DNA of 64,000 nucleotides from the NCBI GenBank assembly GCA_947034885.2, contig OX344753.2, forward strand, positions 28,660,347-28,724,346. Reading direction: 5' to 3'. The stretch is from Thuidium tamariscinum (taxonomy: Eukaryota > Streptophyta > Bryopsida > Hypnales > Thuidiaceae). Numbering within the stretch: the first letter of the stretch is position 1; each line of letters starts with the position of its first letter. Shown piece by piece: positions 46,080 through 57,592 of the stretch. The notes below the pieces were generated by a model, which did not search any database, was not told the origin of the DNA, and was given only the letters and a program-made list of their open reading frames with translations. The translations under genes were made by a program, and so were the position numbers.

Positions 46080-48600
46080 GCATTTTCTTCCTATGATTGG
46101 AAGATAGGGCTATATGAATTTCTATCTCAGTGCTAAGATCTAATATAGTTATTTACAATGTTGAAACTACATCACTAGTTTGAAGCACTTGGTCTATTTT
46201 ATTTACTCAAATCTAAACGGACTAATGCAAGAATTTGATAGTAGTCCTAAAGTCATAAGAAACAAAAACACATTTTTTAATAGTTGTTTTTGGATATACT
46301 GAGAGGCCTTTGGCAGGGAGGCTTTGAGCTTTTAAGTTTTCTTTTTGAGAATCCGTCCAATGATGGCTTGCTTCATCTATTTCTCCTACTATTTTTCCTA
46401 AACTATTTTTTTACTTTGTAAACTATCACCCTACCTCTAAACCATTTTCTAATGGTAATCTAATGGTAATCTTTAGTTCAGTCCTAAACCAAGAGCTTAA
46501 TTGAAAAACCAAGTCCATATTTGAGCCTAAAAGTACTTCTCCGGTCAAAATGAGTACAAATAAGACCTCCTTCTAAAATTGCCATGTGGCTCCTCTTACC
46601 TTGGATTCATAAAAAGTTGAAAGGCCCCCCTCTGCCTAAGCCCTTTGGATACCGAGAAGCTTATCTTAGAGGCTAAGGTTTGTGACACAATACCATATAC
46701 AATCATCAAGAAGATCACAAACACTATCACGTCACTACCAAAATATAATCTCAATGACACCTATGAGCTTTAGATTCACAAAAAAAAGCTTAAAAGATCA
46801 AAGCCTTCCCTTAGCACAAGGCCTCTCAATACCAAAAGTCCTTCCTCTTAGGGTTGGCTGTGTAACAGAATAGCAGTACATTGTTCCCAAGAAACAACAT
46901 TTAATAAAAATGATGAATGTGTTTAAGGGGCCAGAGAGTGACCCATACGTGTAGGAATAATTTTAAATTCTTATATATCAACTGACTGGACTCTAGGGAG
47001 AGGTTTCCCTTATTCATTTTAATGAATTTCCAGATGGTATTCTTGAGTTTAGTTTAACTTCATTCCAACATGTTCTCTTTGAATATATTGTCTCAGTAGT
47101 AAGAGGAGTCTGTTGCCCAGGGGTCCTTGGGCCTAAAATTTAAATTGGGATATCCTTTCTATGATGATTATAGAGTCTTTTAGGATTAGATTCCTAGTTT
47201 TTTCAAAGACAATCTCAAAAACATATGCCTTACTAGAGAATATAAGAATTTTAGTTTGAAAAGTTTGATTTAGGATACTTATACCATAGATTTTGCAAGA
47301 AAAATATTTTTCTTTACAAAATTGATTATAACTTGAGAGTCCATTTCACAACCTAAGGCTCTAAAATTTCTCATCTTGGTATTGAGAGAGGTTTTTATTG
47401 AAGAAAGTATTGCATATTTGCATGCGAGATTCTAGAAACTAAATTACTAATTCATATTGAATCTCATTCATAAAAATATCATCACGACTTATGAAACCAC
47501 ACAGAAAGCTCTCGGTAGTGAAAGATCTTTCATGATCACTTGACCTTGCAAATTTTTTAGCTATTTAGGCCTCTATTGTTGCAAGGCAATGAGTGAGAGT
47601 TCTTTATCTCAATACTGAGAGATTCTTGTTAGGTATAAAAGTTAGGCTAGATTTGAATAAAGTTAGGGTGGGTTGAGTTAATGATCTCATTATTTTTTGA
47701 TATAATTGAGTTATTTGTAAAGTCCCCCCCCACTTTGGGCATGACTTTTTTTGAAATTGAGAAGGAAATTATAGTTGAAGGATCAAACTTTTTTGCAAGA
47801 TACTTATGTCACACGACTTCAAAAGTGGGGACCAAACTTTTTTAGGCACCATTTTGATGGAAAAATAAGTTTCATACCCACTTTTATTTTGATTTTTTTA
47901 ACTCAACCGGTTTTTTCACAAAACTCATGGGTTTAAACCCCAATTTAGGTACTTTACAAATAACTCAAATGGACAAAGACTAATTTGAAAAAGTTTTCAT
48001 TGCATTAGAGCTTTTAAAATAGTGTTGTGTCTTGGTAGTGAATGCTATCCAAATTTTTAAATTATTCATTCTTGCACATTTTATTTGGTGATCTCAGTGA
48101 CTAATTGATGAGAGTAATTGCAAAACAAATACTACAATTGTGTCACCACCATTGTCACCCTAGCTCCTTCTTGGATAAGTGATCCGACTATTGTCAACCC
48201 AATTTCATCTCTCGGTACCGAGACATCTTCCCCCATTGAGACAAATTGTGAGCATCAAGACCCTAAGTTCTTCTCAAAATACCAAAGATTGAATCTTTAA
48301 GGATCATCTTATAAGAACCAACATCAATTTGGGTACTAAGAGCAACAAGTTACTTTGCTTCAGCTGTGAGCATCAACACCCTTGATACATTTCTCGGGAT
48401 GTAGAACACACTCTCACTCTCGTCAACCTTATAGTATTTGAACCACAACCACATCTCTTGATGCTAAGAGCTTAATCTCATGCTAGTTGCACTACCAATA
48501 TAGGCACCATGGCCACATTTCTCCGTGTCGAGAGCTCAAACAATTTCCAGTATTATAGTAAGAATCGACACCCAAGTCACTTGACCCCCAAATCTAATTC
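46080..48600. repeat. Very degenerate repeat array with a GGTACCGAG-like motif
   Basis: Variants of CTCGGTACCGAGA recur near 46125, 46295, 46648, 46825, 47092, 47375, 47511, 47608, 48031, 48211, 48331, 48455 and 48523. Around 46621-46700 and 46808-46890 longer blocks align (AGGC...CTCT, GATACCGAGAAG/AATACCAAAAG, TCTTAG, GTGACACAATA/GTAACAGAATA) with a spacing of about 187 bp. TGTGAGCATCAA occurs twice, about 130 bp apart, near 48247 and 48366. No gene recognised here. Confidence 0.35.
47706..47968. mobile_element. TIR element, 263 bp, superfamily unknown
   Basis: TTGAGTTATTTGTAAAGT on the left is perfectly complementary to ACTTTACAAATAACTCAA on the right. A run of 8 C follows the left repeat. 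No certain target duplication. Confidence 0.6.
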
Positions 48601-48639
48601 ATCCATGGCACAAGTGCCATTTCTTTGAATTGTGAAAGT

Positions 48640-49008
48640 TGAAACAGGAGATCCAATTGAATCAATTGATGTACATGATTGTTTTAGTATCAATTCTACG
48701 AGATGAAAATTTTTTAGTTCGATAGTTGAGTTATCAAGTAATTCAAAAGACAAACCAATATATGTTTGCCCTTGTTCTTCTACATCTTACTGAACAAATG
48801 CTTCTAGGTTGTTGGTTTCAGTACAATTTGGTAGTACATGTGACAGTAGTGCTAGTAGTTCAATTCTATCACGTCCTTCATTCTATCCAATTGGTCGGGA
48901 AGTTTTCTATTGTAATGCAAGGCTTGAGAAAATTAGGGTCTATTTGTGGATCCAAAAACAAGCTTGCTTCTCTTGATTTTGATTCTTTAAATTACCATAA
49001 GGTTCAAT
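48640..49008 (+). pseudogene. Decayed gene, part upstream of the Copia insertion
   Basis: Weakly protein-like sequence in shifting frames (for example FYPIGREVFYCNARLEKI) runs into the retrotransposon target site. It continues at 54409. See that entry for the more recognisable part. Confidence 0.35.
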
Positions 49009-49291
49009 TGTTGATTCAAACGACTTGTATTGAATGAGATAAGAATGTCAGGAGCATTCATTTATACATTAAGCCAGTAAGCAGTTCCTACTCACAGCAA
49101 TCTGAGTAAGTAACAGCTACCACTAACCCACTAACATTGTACAGTCTATACGTTTGTAACGTCAGTTACATAGGAGGTTAATTTGATTATGGCAATTAAT
49201 TTGACTGAGATCAGTATGACTAATTTAAGGATGACTGATTCAGTTGTGTGAATGAACGTTGCATGGGTTTCGAAGAGCGCTTAATTCAACA
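49009..49291 (-). repeat. Copia 3' LTR (283 bp)
   Basis: Partner of 54121-54403. It is preceded on the element's strand by a purine-rich GCGAGGGAGGG, the likely polypurine tract. Confidence 0.96.
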
Positions 49292-49349
49292 CCCTCCCTC
49301 GCTCAAGGAACCCTAAATTTTTTTCTCGCTTTCTTTTCCTGTGTCACAT

Positions 49350-49904
49350 ATGGCTCGATTCTTCTTGCTTCCGGCGGAGGTCGTCCACGACTTCGGGAAT
49401 TGTGTAGACCGTATGCCATTGGCAAGCTCCTCTTCAACATCTACTTGTGCTTCCTTTGATCGCTTGGTACGATCTGTGTCGCAGCGTTCTCACCCGGGTG
49501 CTTCGATGCAGGTTCAGGTCGGAATACTGATTCTGTGGTTGCTCGCCAAATTTGCCCGTCGAATTTGTGATGGGATTCTGCACGTCTGCACTTGCATCTG
49601 GTGTGCGATTCAAGGCGAGTTCAGTCGAATGAGGGCTTGTGATGTTTGCGTGCCGATCAATCTTCACCAGGATGCGATTGGAGCTTCAGCGGCGAATACT
49701 GCTGCAGTTGTCAGCAGCAACTCCGGCGAGATTACGGAGTCCTTTTGGAGGCATCTGGTGAGCAATCCTGACGAATGGTGGGACAATCGAGAAACACGGA
49801 GAAATCCAAGAGCCCCAGATTTCAAGCACAAATTATCTCGGAAGGCTCTGTGGTTAGATAATTGTCAAACCCCCGATTGGGCTAGGGCCAGATTTCAGCA
49901 GTGA
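49350..49904 (+). CDS. Antisense ORF with an OSB-type PDF motif, captured inside the Copia element
   Basis: This open frame of 184 codons lies between the end of pol and the 3' LTR and runs opposite to the retrotransposon; its last codons overlap the pol end by about 10 bp. Residues 131-181 read SFWRHLVSNPDEWWDNRETR then RNPRAPDFKHKLSRKALWLD, followed by W176. This matches the PDF motif of plant organellar single-stranded DNA-binding (OSB) proteins, with its WWDNR, PDFKHK and ALWL elements. In OSB proteins this motif of about 50 residues contributes to ssDNA binding, usually next to an OB-fold; no OB-fold is recognisable here, and residues 50-120 resemble no known domain. The first 50 residues are rich in Ser, Arg and hydrophobics and could be a former targeting peptide. 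I infer a host gene fragment picked up by the retroelement. Whether it is expressed is unknown. Confidence 0.72.
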   Translation: MARFFLLPAEVVHDFGNCVDRMPLASSSSTSTCASFDRLVRSVSQRSHPGASMQVQVGILILWLLAKFARRICDGILHVCTCIWCAIQGEFSRMRACDVCVPINLHQDAIGASAANTAAVVSSNSGEITESFWRHLVSNPDEWWDNRETRRNPRAPDFKHKLSRKALWLDNCQTPDWARARFQQ

Positions 49905-52900
49905 CGCATCGTGTAGGGTATAATACCTGCTTGTTGTCGGTTTTGGACAAAGCATTTGTGTGGCAGTGGCTTTGTTAGGAAATCTGCAAGTTGGGATTCA
50001 GTTGGCACGTAGCTGACTTGTACTGCTCCAGCCTTGGCTGCTTCACGTATAAAATGGTGTTGTATTTCGATGTGCTTTGTCCTTGCATGCATGATTGGAT
50101 TCTTCACAAGCTTGATACATGATTGATTATCACTGAGGAGATTTGTAGGCTCCTCTGCAGGTACTCCAAGCTCTTGTAGCAACCTTCTGAAATGAATGAT
50201 GTCTTTGGCAGCATCTGTTAGGACCCTATATTCAGCTTCCGTACTAGATAGTGACACTGTTGGCTGCATCTTGCTGCTCCAGTTTACAGGAGAATTTCCT
50301 AGTTTATGTAGGATTCCAGATGTTGAGCGCCTTGTATCAACGTCCCTTCCCCAATCTGCATCAGCGTAGGTGTAAAGGGTAACGTCGTCGTCTGATGTCA
50401 TGAGTATTCCATGGTTTAGTGTCCCACTCAAATATCGAAGAATTTTCTTGGCTGCTAAATAATGTGCATGTTCTGGTTCTTGCATATATTTGGTCACGCA
50501 GCTGACTGCGTAGCAGATGTCAGGTCGAGTGATGCACAGGTAAAGGAGGCTCCCCACCAGCGATCGATAGTTCTCAGGGTCTGTTTTCTCTGTACCCATA
50601 TCCTTCTGCAGAGTCTCTTTGGGGTCCATCGGCAGCTTTGCAGAGTTGCAATTCTTCAATCCGAATTTTTCAAGCAGCTTCATAATGTAGCCTCTTTGGC
50701 TGATGAATATCCCGTTTTCTTGTCTATTAATCTCCACGCCAAGATATTCGCTAGCCTCACCTAAATCAGTCATTTCAAACTCTTCCTGTAAGTCTGTCTT
50801 GAGCTTGGCGATTTCAAGTTGGTCGCTACCTGTGATCAGCAGGTCATCTACGTACAAGAGTAGGATCGATATTTTTCCATTGCGTTTGAGATAGAAGAGG
50901 TTTGGGTCGTTTTCACTCCTGACTAGTCCTCGATTTTGTAGCCATGCGCTAATGTGATCGTACCAGGCCTTTGGAGACTGCTTCAGTCCGTAGAGTGCTT
51001 TGTTAATCCTACAAACTTTTGTATTGTCCTCTGCACCAGGGAATCCATCAGGTATCTCCATCAGGATCTCTTCATCAATATTCCCATTGAGGAATGCGGT
51101 GATCACGTCCATTTGGAACAGGGGCCAGTTGTACTTGGCTGCTAGCGCTAAAATGAGACGAATGGTCGACCACCTCACCACAGGGGCAAACACATCATGG
51201 TAATCAATACCGTGTTTCTGTTGGAACCCTCTCGCAACAATCCTGGCTTTATACTTGATGATTTCCCCTTTTGAATTTCTCTTGATTTTAAAGAACCACT
51301 TTGCTGTGATTGGTTTTCTATTGCCTGGTCGATCAATAATTTCCCATGTCTTGTTTCTTAGAATTGAGCTGATCTCACTTTGGATGGCTTCCCTCCATTC
51401 TTTCCTCTGCGCAGCTGTTTGGAAGTCTAGAGGTTCTTCGAGTAGTTCTGAAAATAGCGTCCAGTAGTCCCGTAGTCTTGTCGATGGGGCTCGGTTTCGA
51501 CATGGGTATCGCCTGGCTGCAGGCCCGGCTTGGCGATCGACGGGGAGTGGTCGCCTTTGGCATGCTGGTGATGATGAAGGTTGCTCAACGTCAACTAATT
51601 CAGGTCTTGCTGTTGATCTCTCGTCAATCAGTGTGGGATTGGGGTCCTCAATTGGGGTTTCGACTTCAGGTTCTAACGATGGAGTGCTATCTATGGTCTC
51701 GTTCTGAGTGTTCTCGGTTCCAGAAGAGCTGAATATGCTGACGGGATTTTCTACTGGTTTTGCGAAGTTGTATCCCACCTTGTTCTCATCGAAGACAACG
51801 TCTCGACTGATAATTACTTTCCCTCTAGTGTAGTCAAATAAACGATAAGCCTTAGATTCACTATCGTAGCCTAGGAATAGACACACCTGTGTCTTACTAT
51901 CCAGCTTCTTTTGATGCTCCTTAGGCACATGCAGATAAGCTACACATCCGAAAATTTTCAAGTTCGATACATCTGGCTTTGTTCCCGAGTATTTGGTTTC
52001 AGGGGTCTCACCTGAGTTTGCTCTAGTCGGGCTTCTGTTGATAAGATAATTAGCATGAGAGACCGCTTCACTCTAGAGATAAGTTGGTAAGTTGCAGTCT
52101 TGCGAGATGCTGCGCGCTCGCTCCATTAAGGTACGATTTCATCTCTCTGATACTCCGTTTTGCTGTGGTGTATTCGCTTGTGTCAACTCTCGACGGATTC
52201 CGTGTCTTTGGCAGAAGTTTATAAATTCATTTGATGTGTACTCGCCTCCTTGGTCTGAGCGCAATACTTGCAGTCTGTTTCCTGTTTCAGCTTCGATTCT
52301 TTCCTTAAACATATAGAACCTTGACATAGTCTCGCTTTTGTCCTTCAAAAAATAAGTCCAGCTTTTTCGTGAATAGTCATCAGTGAACACGAGCACATAT
52401 CGGGACCCTCCCAAAGATGGTACTTGCATCGGGCCCATGAGATCGGAATGGACCCGTTCTCCAGGCTTGGTGGCTCTTGTCTCCGTCCTTCTGGGAAAGC
52501 GTTCACGGTGCTGTCGACCAGCAAGGCAGCAGGGACAGATTCTCTTTTGTGGTAAGATTTGCGGTAGCCCAATTACATTCGCTGTCTTGGAGAGGTAGGT
52601 TAATCCCGCGTAGCTCAAATGCCCCATACGTCGATGCTACAGTTTTGATATGTCACTTTCCTCCGCAGATAGGGCCATTTCTTTCTTTGTGAAACAATAT
52701 AAACCATTCGAGGGATCTCTATGTCCTGAAGCAACTAAGTGGTTGTGATCGTTTGTGATCCAACATCGTTGGCTTGTAAATACTACTTGATGGCCCATGT
52801 CTGCAATGACTCCTACAGATGCTAAGTTTTTCTTCATACTAGGCACATACTTAACATTCTTCAACTTTATTTCTCCATTTTCAGTGTGTACAGTGGCTGA

Positions 52901-54108
52901 GCTAGTTCCCTTCACAGGGTGAGATTCCCCTCCTCCGGTTTTTATCTCACTGATTTGCACACCGGAGGAGGTGGGATAGTGATCTAATTTCTGGTAGTAT
53001 ACTGCTACGTGGCCTGTTGCCCCACTGTCTAAATACCAGGGACCGTTTCCCCAATAGTAGTAGGGGTCGTATCCCTGTGCTAAGTGTGCGTCAAAAAACT
53101 CTGCTGAGTTTGCGTACTCAGTGCTCTTGCTTGACTCTTTATCAGAAAATGCATTGGGGTTGCGTGGCATCCGACAATTTCGGGCAATATGACCCGGTTT
53201 GAGACAATTAAAACATACCGGTGGTGGGCGCGGGGCTCCGTAGATGCCTGGTGGGAATCGAAACATCCCATATGGTCCTCGTCCTGGTTGACCGCATCCC
53301 CTTGAGCTCTGTGTTGAGTTGTCTCCGCATCCTCGTCCTTGTCCCTTGACCGATGCTTGTTTCTGGAAGCTCGCCGCAAGAGCTTCTTCATCACCGAGTT
53401 GTTGCGTTCGATGTTGTCGCCTGTGTGACTCGGACAATAGACTTGCGCTCAGTCTGTCAAACGTCATATTGGGGTCCAGGTGCGTAAGTGTCTGTATTGT
53501 GCTCTCGTACGATCTCGGCAGCCCGTTCATGATGATTTGATTGACATTTCGATCAGTTAATCTCTCCCCCATACTGCTTAATCGATTCTTCAACTCTCTA
53601 GCCTTCTTGATGTAGTCTTCGATGGAACTTCCCTCCGTCATTTTCAGGGTCTGAAGTTGTCCCATCAGCGTCAAGATCTGCGATTGATCTCCTGAGTGAA
53701 ACTGGTTCCTCAGGGTCCTCCATACGATGGCGGGGTCCGAATGATCTGCGATCAGATCCACAAGGTCGTCAGCGACCGATAATAAAAGTAATCGACAAGT
53801 GAGCGCCTTCCTTTTTCTAAGCTGCGCCTCGGTAAATGCTTCTCCGTCTATCGTCACCGGAAAAGCTGCAGGAATCTGCTCCGTCTCTGTAATGGCCCAC
53901 TGGCCCTCTGCTCTAAGAACTGCCCTCATCTTCAGGGCCCACACATAGTAATTGGAAAAGCCTTTTAGCTTATCTCCCTCCCTGAAGGCAGAATTTGGAT
54001 TTTCTGCCATCTTTCACTATCCTCACTCAGTCGACTCTTCTTCGACTCAGGTACTGTGCTCAGTACGCATCCTCACTCTGTTCCGATCCTATCGAGACTG
54101 TCAAGCTC

Positions 54109-54120
54109 GCTCTGATACCA
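54109..54120 (-). other. Copia primer-binding site (initiator tRNA-Met type)
   Basis: TGGTATCAGAGC immediately follows the 5' LTR on the minus strand. It is the sequence complementary to the 3' end of plant initiator tRNA-Met, used by most plant Copia elements. Confidence 0.92.
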
Positions 54121-54403
54121 TGTTGATTCAAACGACTTGTATTGAATGAGATAAGAATGTCAGGAGCATTCATTTATACATTAAGCTAGTAAGCAGTTCC
54201 TGCTCACAGCAATCTGAGTAAATAACAGCTACCACTAACCCACTAACATTGTACAGTCTATACGTTTGTAACGTCAGTTACATAGGAGGTTAATTTGATT
54301 ATGGCAATTAATTTGACTGAGATCAGTATGACTAATTTAAGGATGACTGATTCAGTTGTGTGAATGAACGTTGCATGGGTTCCGAAGAGCGCTTAATTCA
54401 ACA
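54121..54403 (-). repeat. Copia 5' LTR (283 bp)
   Basis: Begins TGTTGAATTAAGCGC and ends GAATCAACA on the element's strand (TG...CA). About 98.6% identical to the 3' LTR. Confidence 0.96.
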
Positions 54404-54408
54404 TCAAT

Positions 54409-56220
54409 TTCTTCCAACTACTTTTGATGGTAGCATTGTGTTTGACTTGCCACCATATCAAGTCAGTGGCATCTTGTAGTTCTTCTAGGAACATGAATGG
54501 CATGAATAAACGCTACAATGGAAATATATGGTGTTCCACTATAACCTCCAATATTCACAATGATCTTGGTTTAAAATTCAAAAAGTTAGTTATTCAACTT
54601 GTGTTGGTCACTTGACATGCGCAAACATTACATGTGACTACTTGAAGCAATGTTCCAAGAGAAATGAAATTGAGTGGTCACATAACACGAGCACTTCCTT
54701 TCTAGTAGGCACAATTTTCCCACAAGACTCAATATTAGATTGTAAAATTTGTAAGGTGCCTCCTACTTGCATAAATTTTTGCAAAGACAAAATTTACTAT
54801 GTTATAAGTTCAACTAACATGACTCGGGCTTGCATTCATTTAGGTAGTCATAGTCAGCTAGAATTAGATGGTTTGTATAGGGATTCCAAAGACACTGTAT
54901 GAGGACTTATTGCTCAAGAGGTTGCTAGGACCTCTACAGCAAAAACAGTAACCATTGCTTTGGCTATTGGTAAGGAGTTTTTGGGTGTATTCCTAGCTTG
55001 TATACAAAGAAAAAGGACCTAAAGAAATGCTTCAAGGGAGGCTGTTGATGCCGTTATAGAGAAGTTTCAAGTTCTTAATTCTTGAAATGTTAGAAATATT
55101 ATTGCCTTCTTCTATAGCATTAGCATAGGAATGAGGGAGATTGACTACATACTTGCTATGAAGAAACAAGCAAAGATTAAATACATTCACAATAATGTGT
55201 TTTCAAGCCAAAGTCAGGAAAAAAAATATTTGTTTAAGATTCTTGTCAATCTTATAAGGTGGATGCAACTAGAGCAAAATATTGAAAATTATTGGTTTAT
55301 ATTCAACCATGTAAGACATGTGAATTGTGAAGGGGTGGACCACTATCCAGATAAGGTTAATTTTTCTCATCCTCGAGAGCAAATGAGATTTATAGAAGTT
55401 CCTCAAGCAATTTCCATATATGTCTCTTGACCAATACATTACGTGAAACATGTTTTAGGGACAAATTGCAACCCTTCTAAGTAGCACATAGCCTACATAT
55501 ATGTTAAGTCGAAAAAAAAGTGTCATGCCGTTCACTCATAGATGGAAGTGAAGTGCAAGATGATCATAGTTAGAGGCTCCAAAGCCACTGCTGCTTCACT
55601 ATATAAGAGTCAGAAGCAGGAGTTCAAAGGAACAAGAATAGAAATAGATGGATTCTCGTTTTGCTCATATGACGTCAACTACTGTGTAATGGGTTCGAGG
55701 AGGTTTCATGTACTAAGTCAACTACAAATTTCCAAGATTTGCCTAGTAATGATTGATACTACCCTAACTATGGATGAAATTATATTCTTTGAAGAGGTGG
55801 GGTTCTATCTTTAGGAATGACCATCCTTGTCTTTGCAACACCTATTCACATCTTCAAAACTATTTGAGGTTATTGAATAGACTTACAGAAGCCCCTTTCA
55901 TACTGACACGCCTCTATGCACTTGCAATGAGAAGAGCATTTACAAGAATGAAAAGGTACCTACTAATGATCATCAAAATCAATGGAAGAGTGCTTGAAAA
56001 TGCCTAAATGTGACGGGGGCTATTCTAGGAGTGAACATCTTGCTATACTTGGGACTTAGATGTATCATTGCACTACAATCTGACGTAGAACCTCACCACA
56101 TGGTTAATTGGATGACTTTCCCAAATTTCCTGGCTTGCACTTGCTTGTACTTTACTAGCACGGTGTCTACATCCATTAGAAAGCGAGGATAATATGTTAA
56201 TTACAAACACCTATACTATA
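54409..56220 (+). pseudogene. Third decayed gene, Cys-rich family, split by the Copia element
   Basis: Protein-like blocks in order are IVFDLPPYQVSGI; MNGMNKRYNGNIWC then TSNIHNDLGLKFKK; CVGHLTCANITCDYLKQCS (about 54600-54660); LDCKICKVPPTCINFCKDKI and RACIHLGSHSQLELDGLYRD (about 54740-54890); EVARTSTAKTVTIALAIGKE; NCEGVDHYPDKVNFSHPREQ (about 55325-55385); and more weakly 55540-56190. Cysteine pairs followed by an IHLG-H pattern suggest a zinc-binding N-terminal region. From memory, similar proteins form lineage-expanded, transposase-like families in non-flowering plants, but I cannot verify this. Several stops and frame changes show that it is broken. Confidence 0.5.
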
Positions 56221-57588
56221 ATTTCCATTATTTATGTAAAGTAGACTCCAACAAAGACAAGATCATTCATGTTCCAAACTCAACATGGATGAGGTGATGA
56301 ACTTTCTTAATTGAGAATACAGGGATGATAAAGTTGAAGGTGTGGTATTGTAGTATGAATATAGAATGGATGATTTACTCCAATATGCTATTTTTTTGAG
56401 TATTTGTGTATCCAATTAGCAACTAATACATATTATATATTTTGCAGTTTCAATTTATTTATATTTCTTTGATGTCTTACATGTGCAATCATGTTTTCAG
56501 ATAGTGTCTTTTATTTTGACCAATGTCAAAATATGGAATGGTAAATACTTTATTTGCATGCAAGAGTATAATTACCCTTAATTCTAATCTTAGAATGACT
56601 TTGAAAGGGATTTTTGTAGAGACTTGTGTGGCACCAAGACTGCAATTTTAATGAATTTATAGCCCTGAAACAACTAAGTTTTTTCATAATCTAAGGTCTT
56701 TCATATCATATATTACCTTTTTGTGATTGGTACTATAGTTCCACGCCCTCATATGGCATCTTGGTACTGAGATAAATTTGAAGTTGTTCTTTTCTCTTAG
56801 TAAACCTAAATATTTTTTTCTTCAAGAGATTGAATAATAGGAGTAGATTGATTTTCCTAATGAATAATCAATGATAGAAATGGGGCCTCTTTATTATGAA
56901 CATGTAGATTCCTTCAATGGCAAATGATTTCCAATGACAATAGGCAAGGATTTAGACTTTAGAATCTAGACACCTAATGTCACATCATTCAAAATATTAC
57001 AAGTCATATTTTGATACTAAATTAATTTCATTTATGCGGATTAAACCCTTCAAATATTATAGATCTTAGTACTAAAATTAGTTCTAAAAATTCATAGTTC
57101 TATAAAATACATACGATAATGATTATTTTCATGAAAATCATACAAGTTGCAGAATAAGATTGTCCATCATATTCTAACCCATTCATTCATCAATTGTGGT
57201 AAGACCATGGCAATTTTTCATGGTAATAGGTCCACATTTTCATGTTCAGTTATTTAAAATACCTAGATTTTCCTTAAAACATTAGAAAACTTGAAACTTT
57301 TTTATAACACATGTTTGGGCTTACAAAAGGTATGTTCAAAGCTCTTGAGCTCATGCTTTTAGGCTCAAAAACTAGCATTATTGTGAATGAGCCTCAAATA
57401 CATTGGATCTTGGGAAAAAATTATATTAGAAATTTTTCAAAGAAATTTTAATAAGAGTCGATGTTGAGAAGTTGTAAATCAAGTGTAGTTATATATGTTT
57501 GTTAACCATTTGTAATTTTATCATGACTTCAATTTTAGATTTGACAAGTAAAAAAGAAGGTTGAAAGATTGCAAATGACTTTACAATT
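56221..57588. other. AT-rich intergenic DNA
   Basis: No gene or repeat recognised. Confidence 0.45.
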
Positions 57589-57592
57589 TTAA

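Larger units (their letters stand above)
49009..54403 (-). mobile_element. Ty1/copia LTR retrotransposon, nearly whole, young
   Basis: The element is 5.4 kb and lies on the minus strand, with 283-bp LTRs and a 5-bp target duplication TCAAT (49004-49008 and 54404-54408). Approximate parts in its own order: 5' LTR 54403-54121; primer-binding site TGGTATCAGAGC; gag from about 54010, with a CCHC zinc knuckle (CFNCLKPGHIARNC) near 53200; aspartic protease with DSGA near 53030; integrase about 52640-52000; reverse transcriptase with YVDD about 51400-50600; RNase H about 50500-50000; then about 0.6 kb of extra DNA and the 3' LTR 49291-49009. The LTRs differ at about 4 of 283 positions, so insertion is recent. 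The reading frame is interrupted in about two places, so it looks like a lightly broken fossil. Confidence 0.95.
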
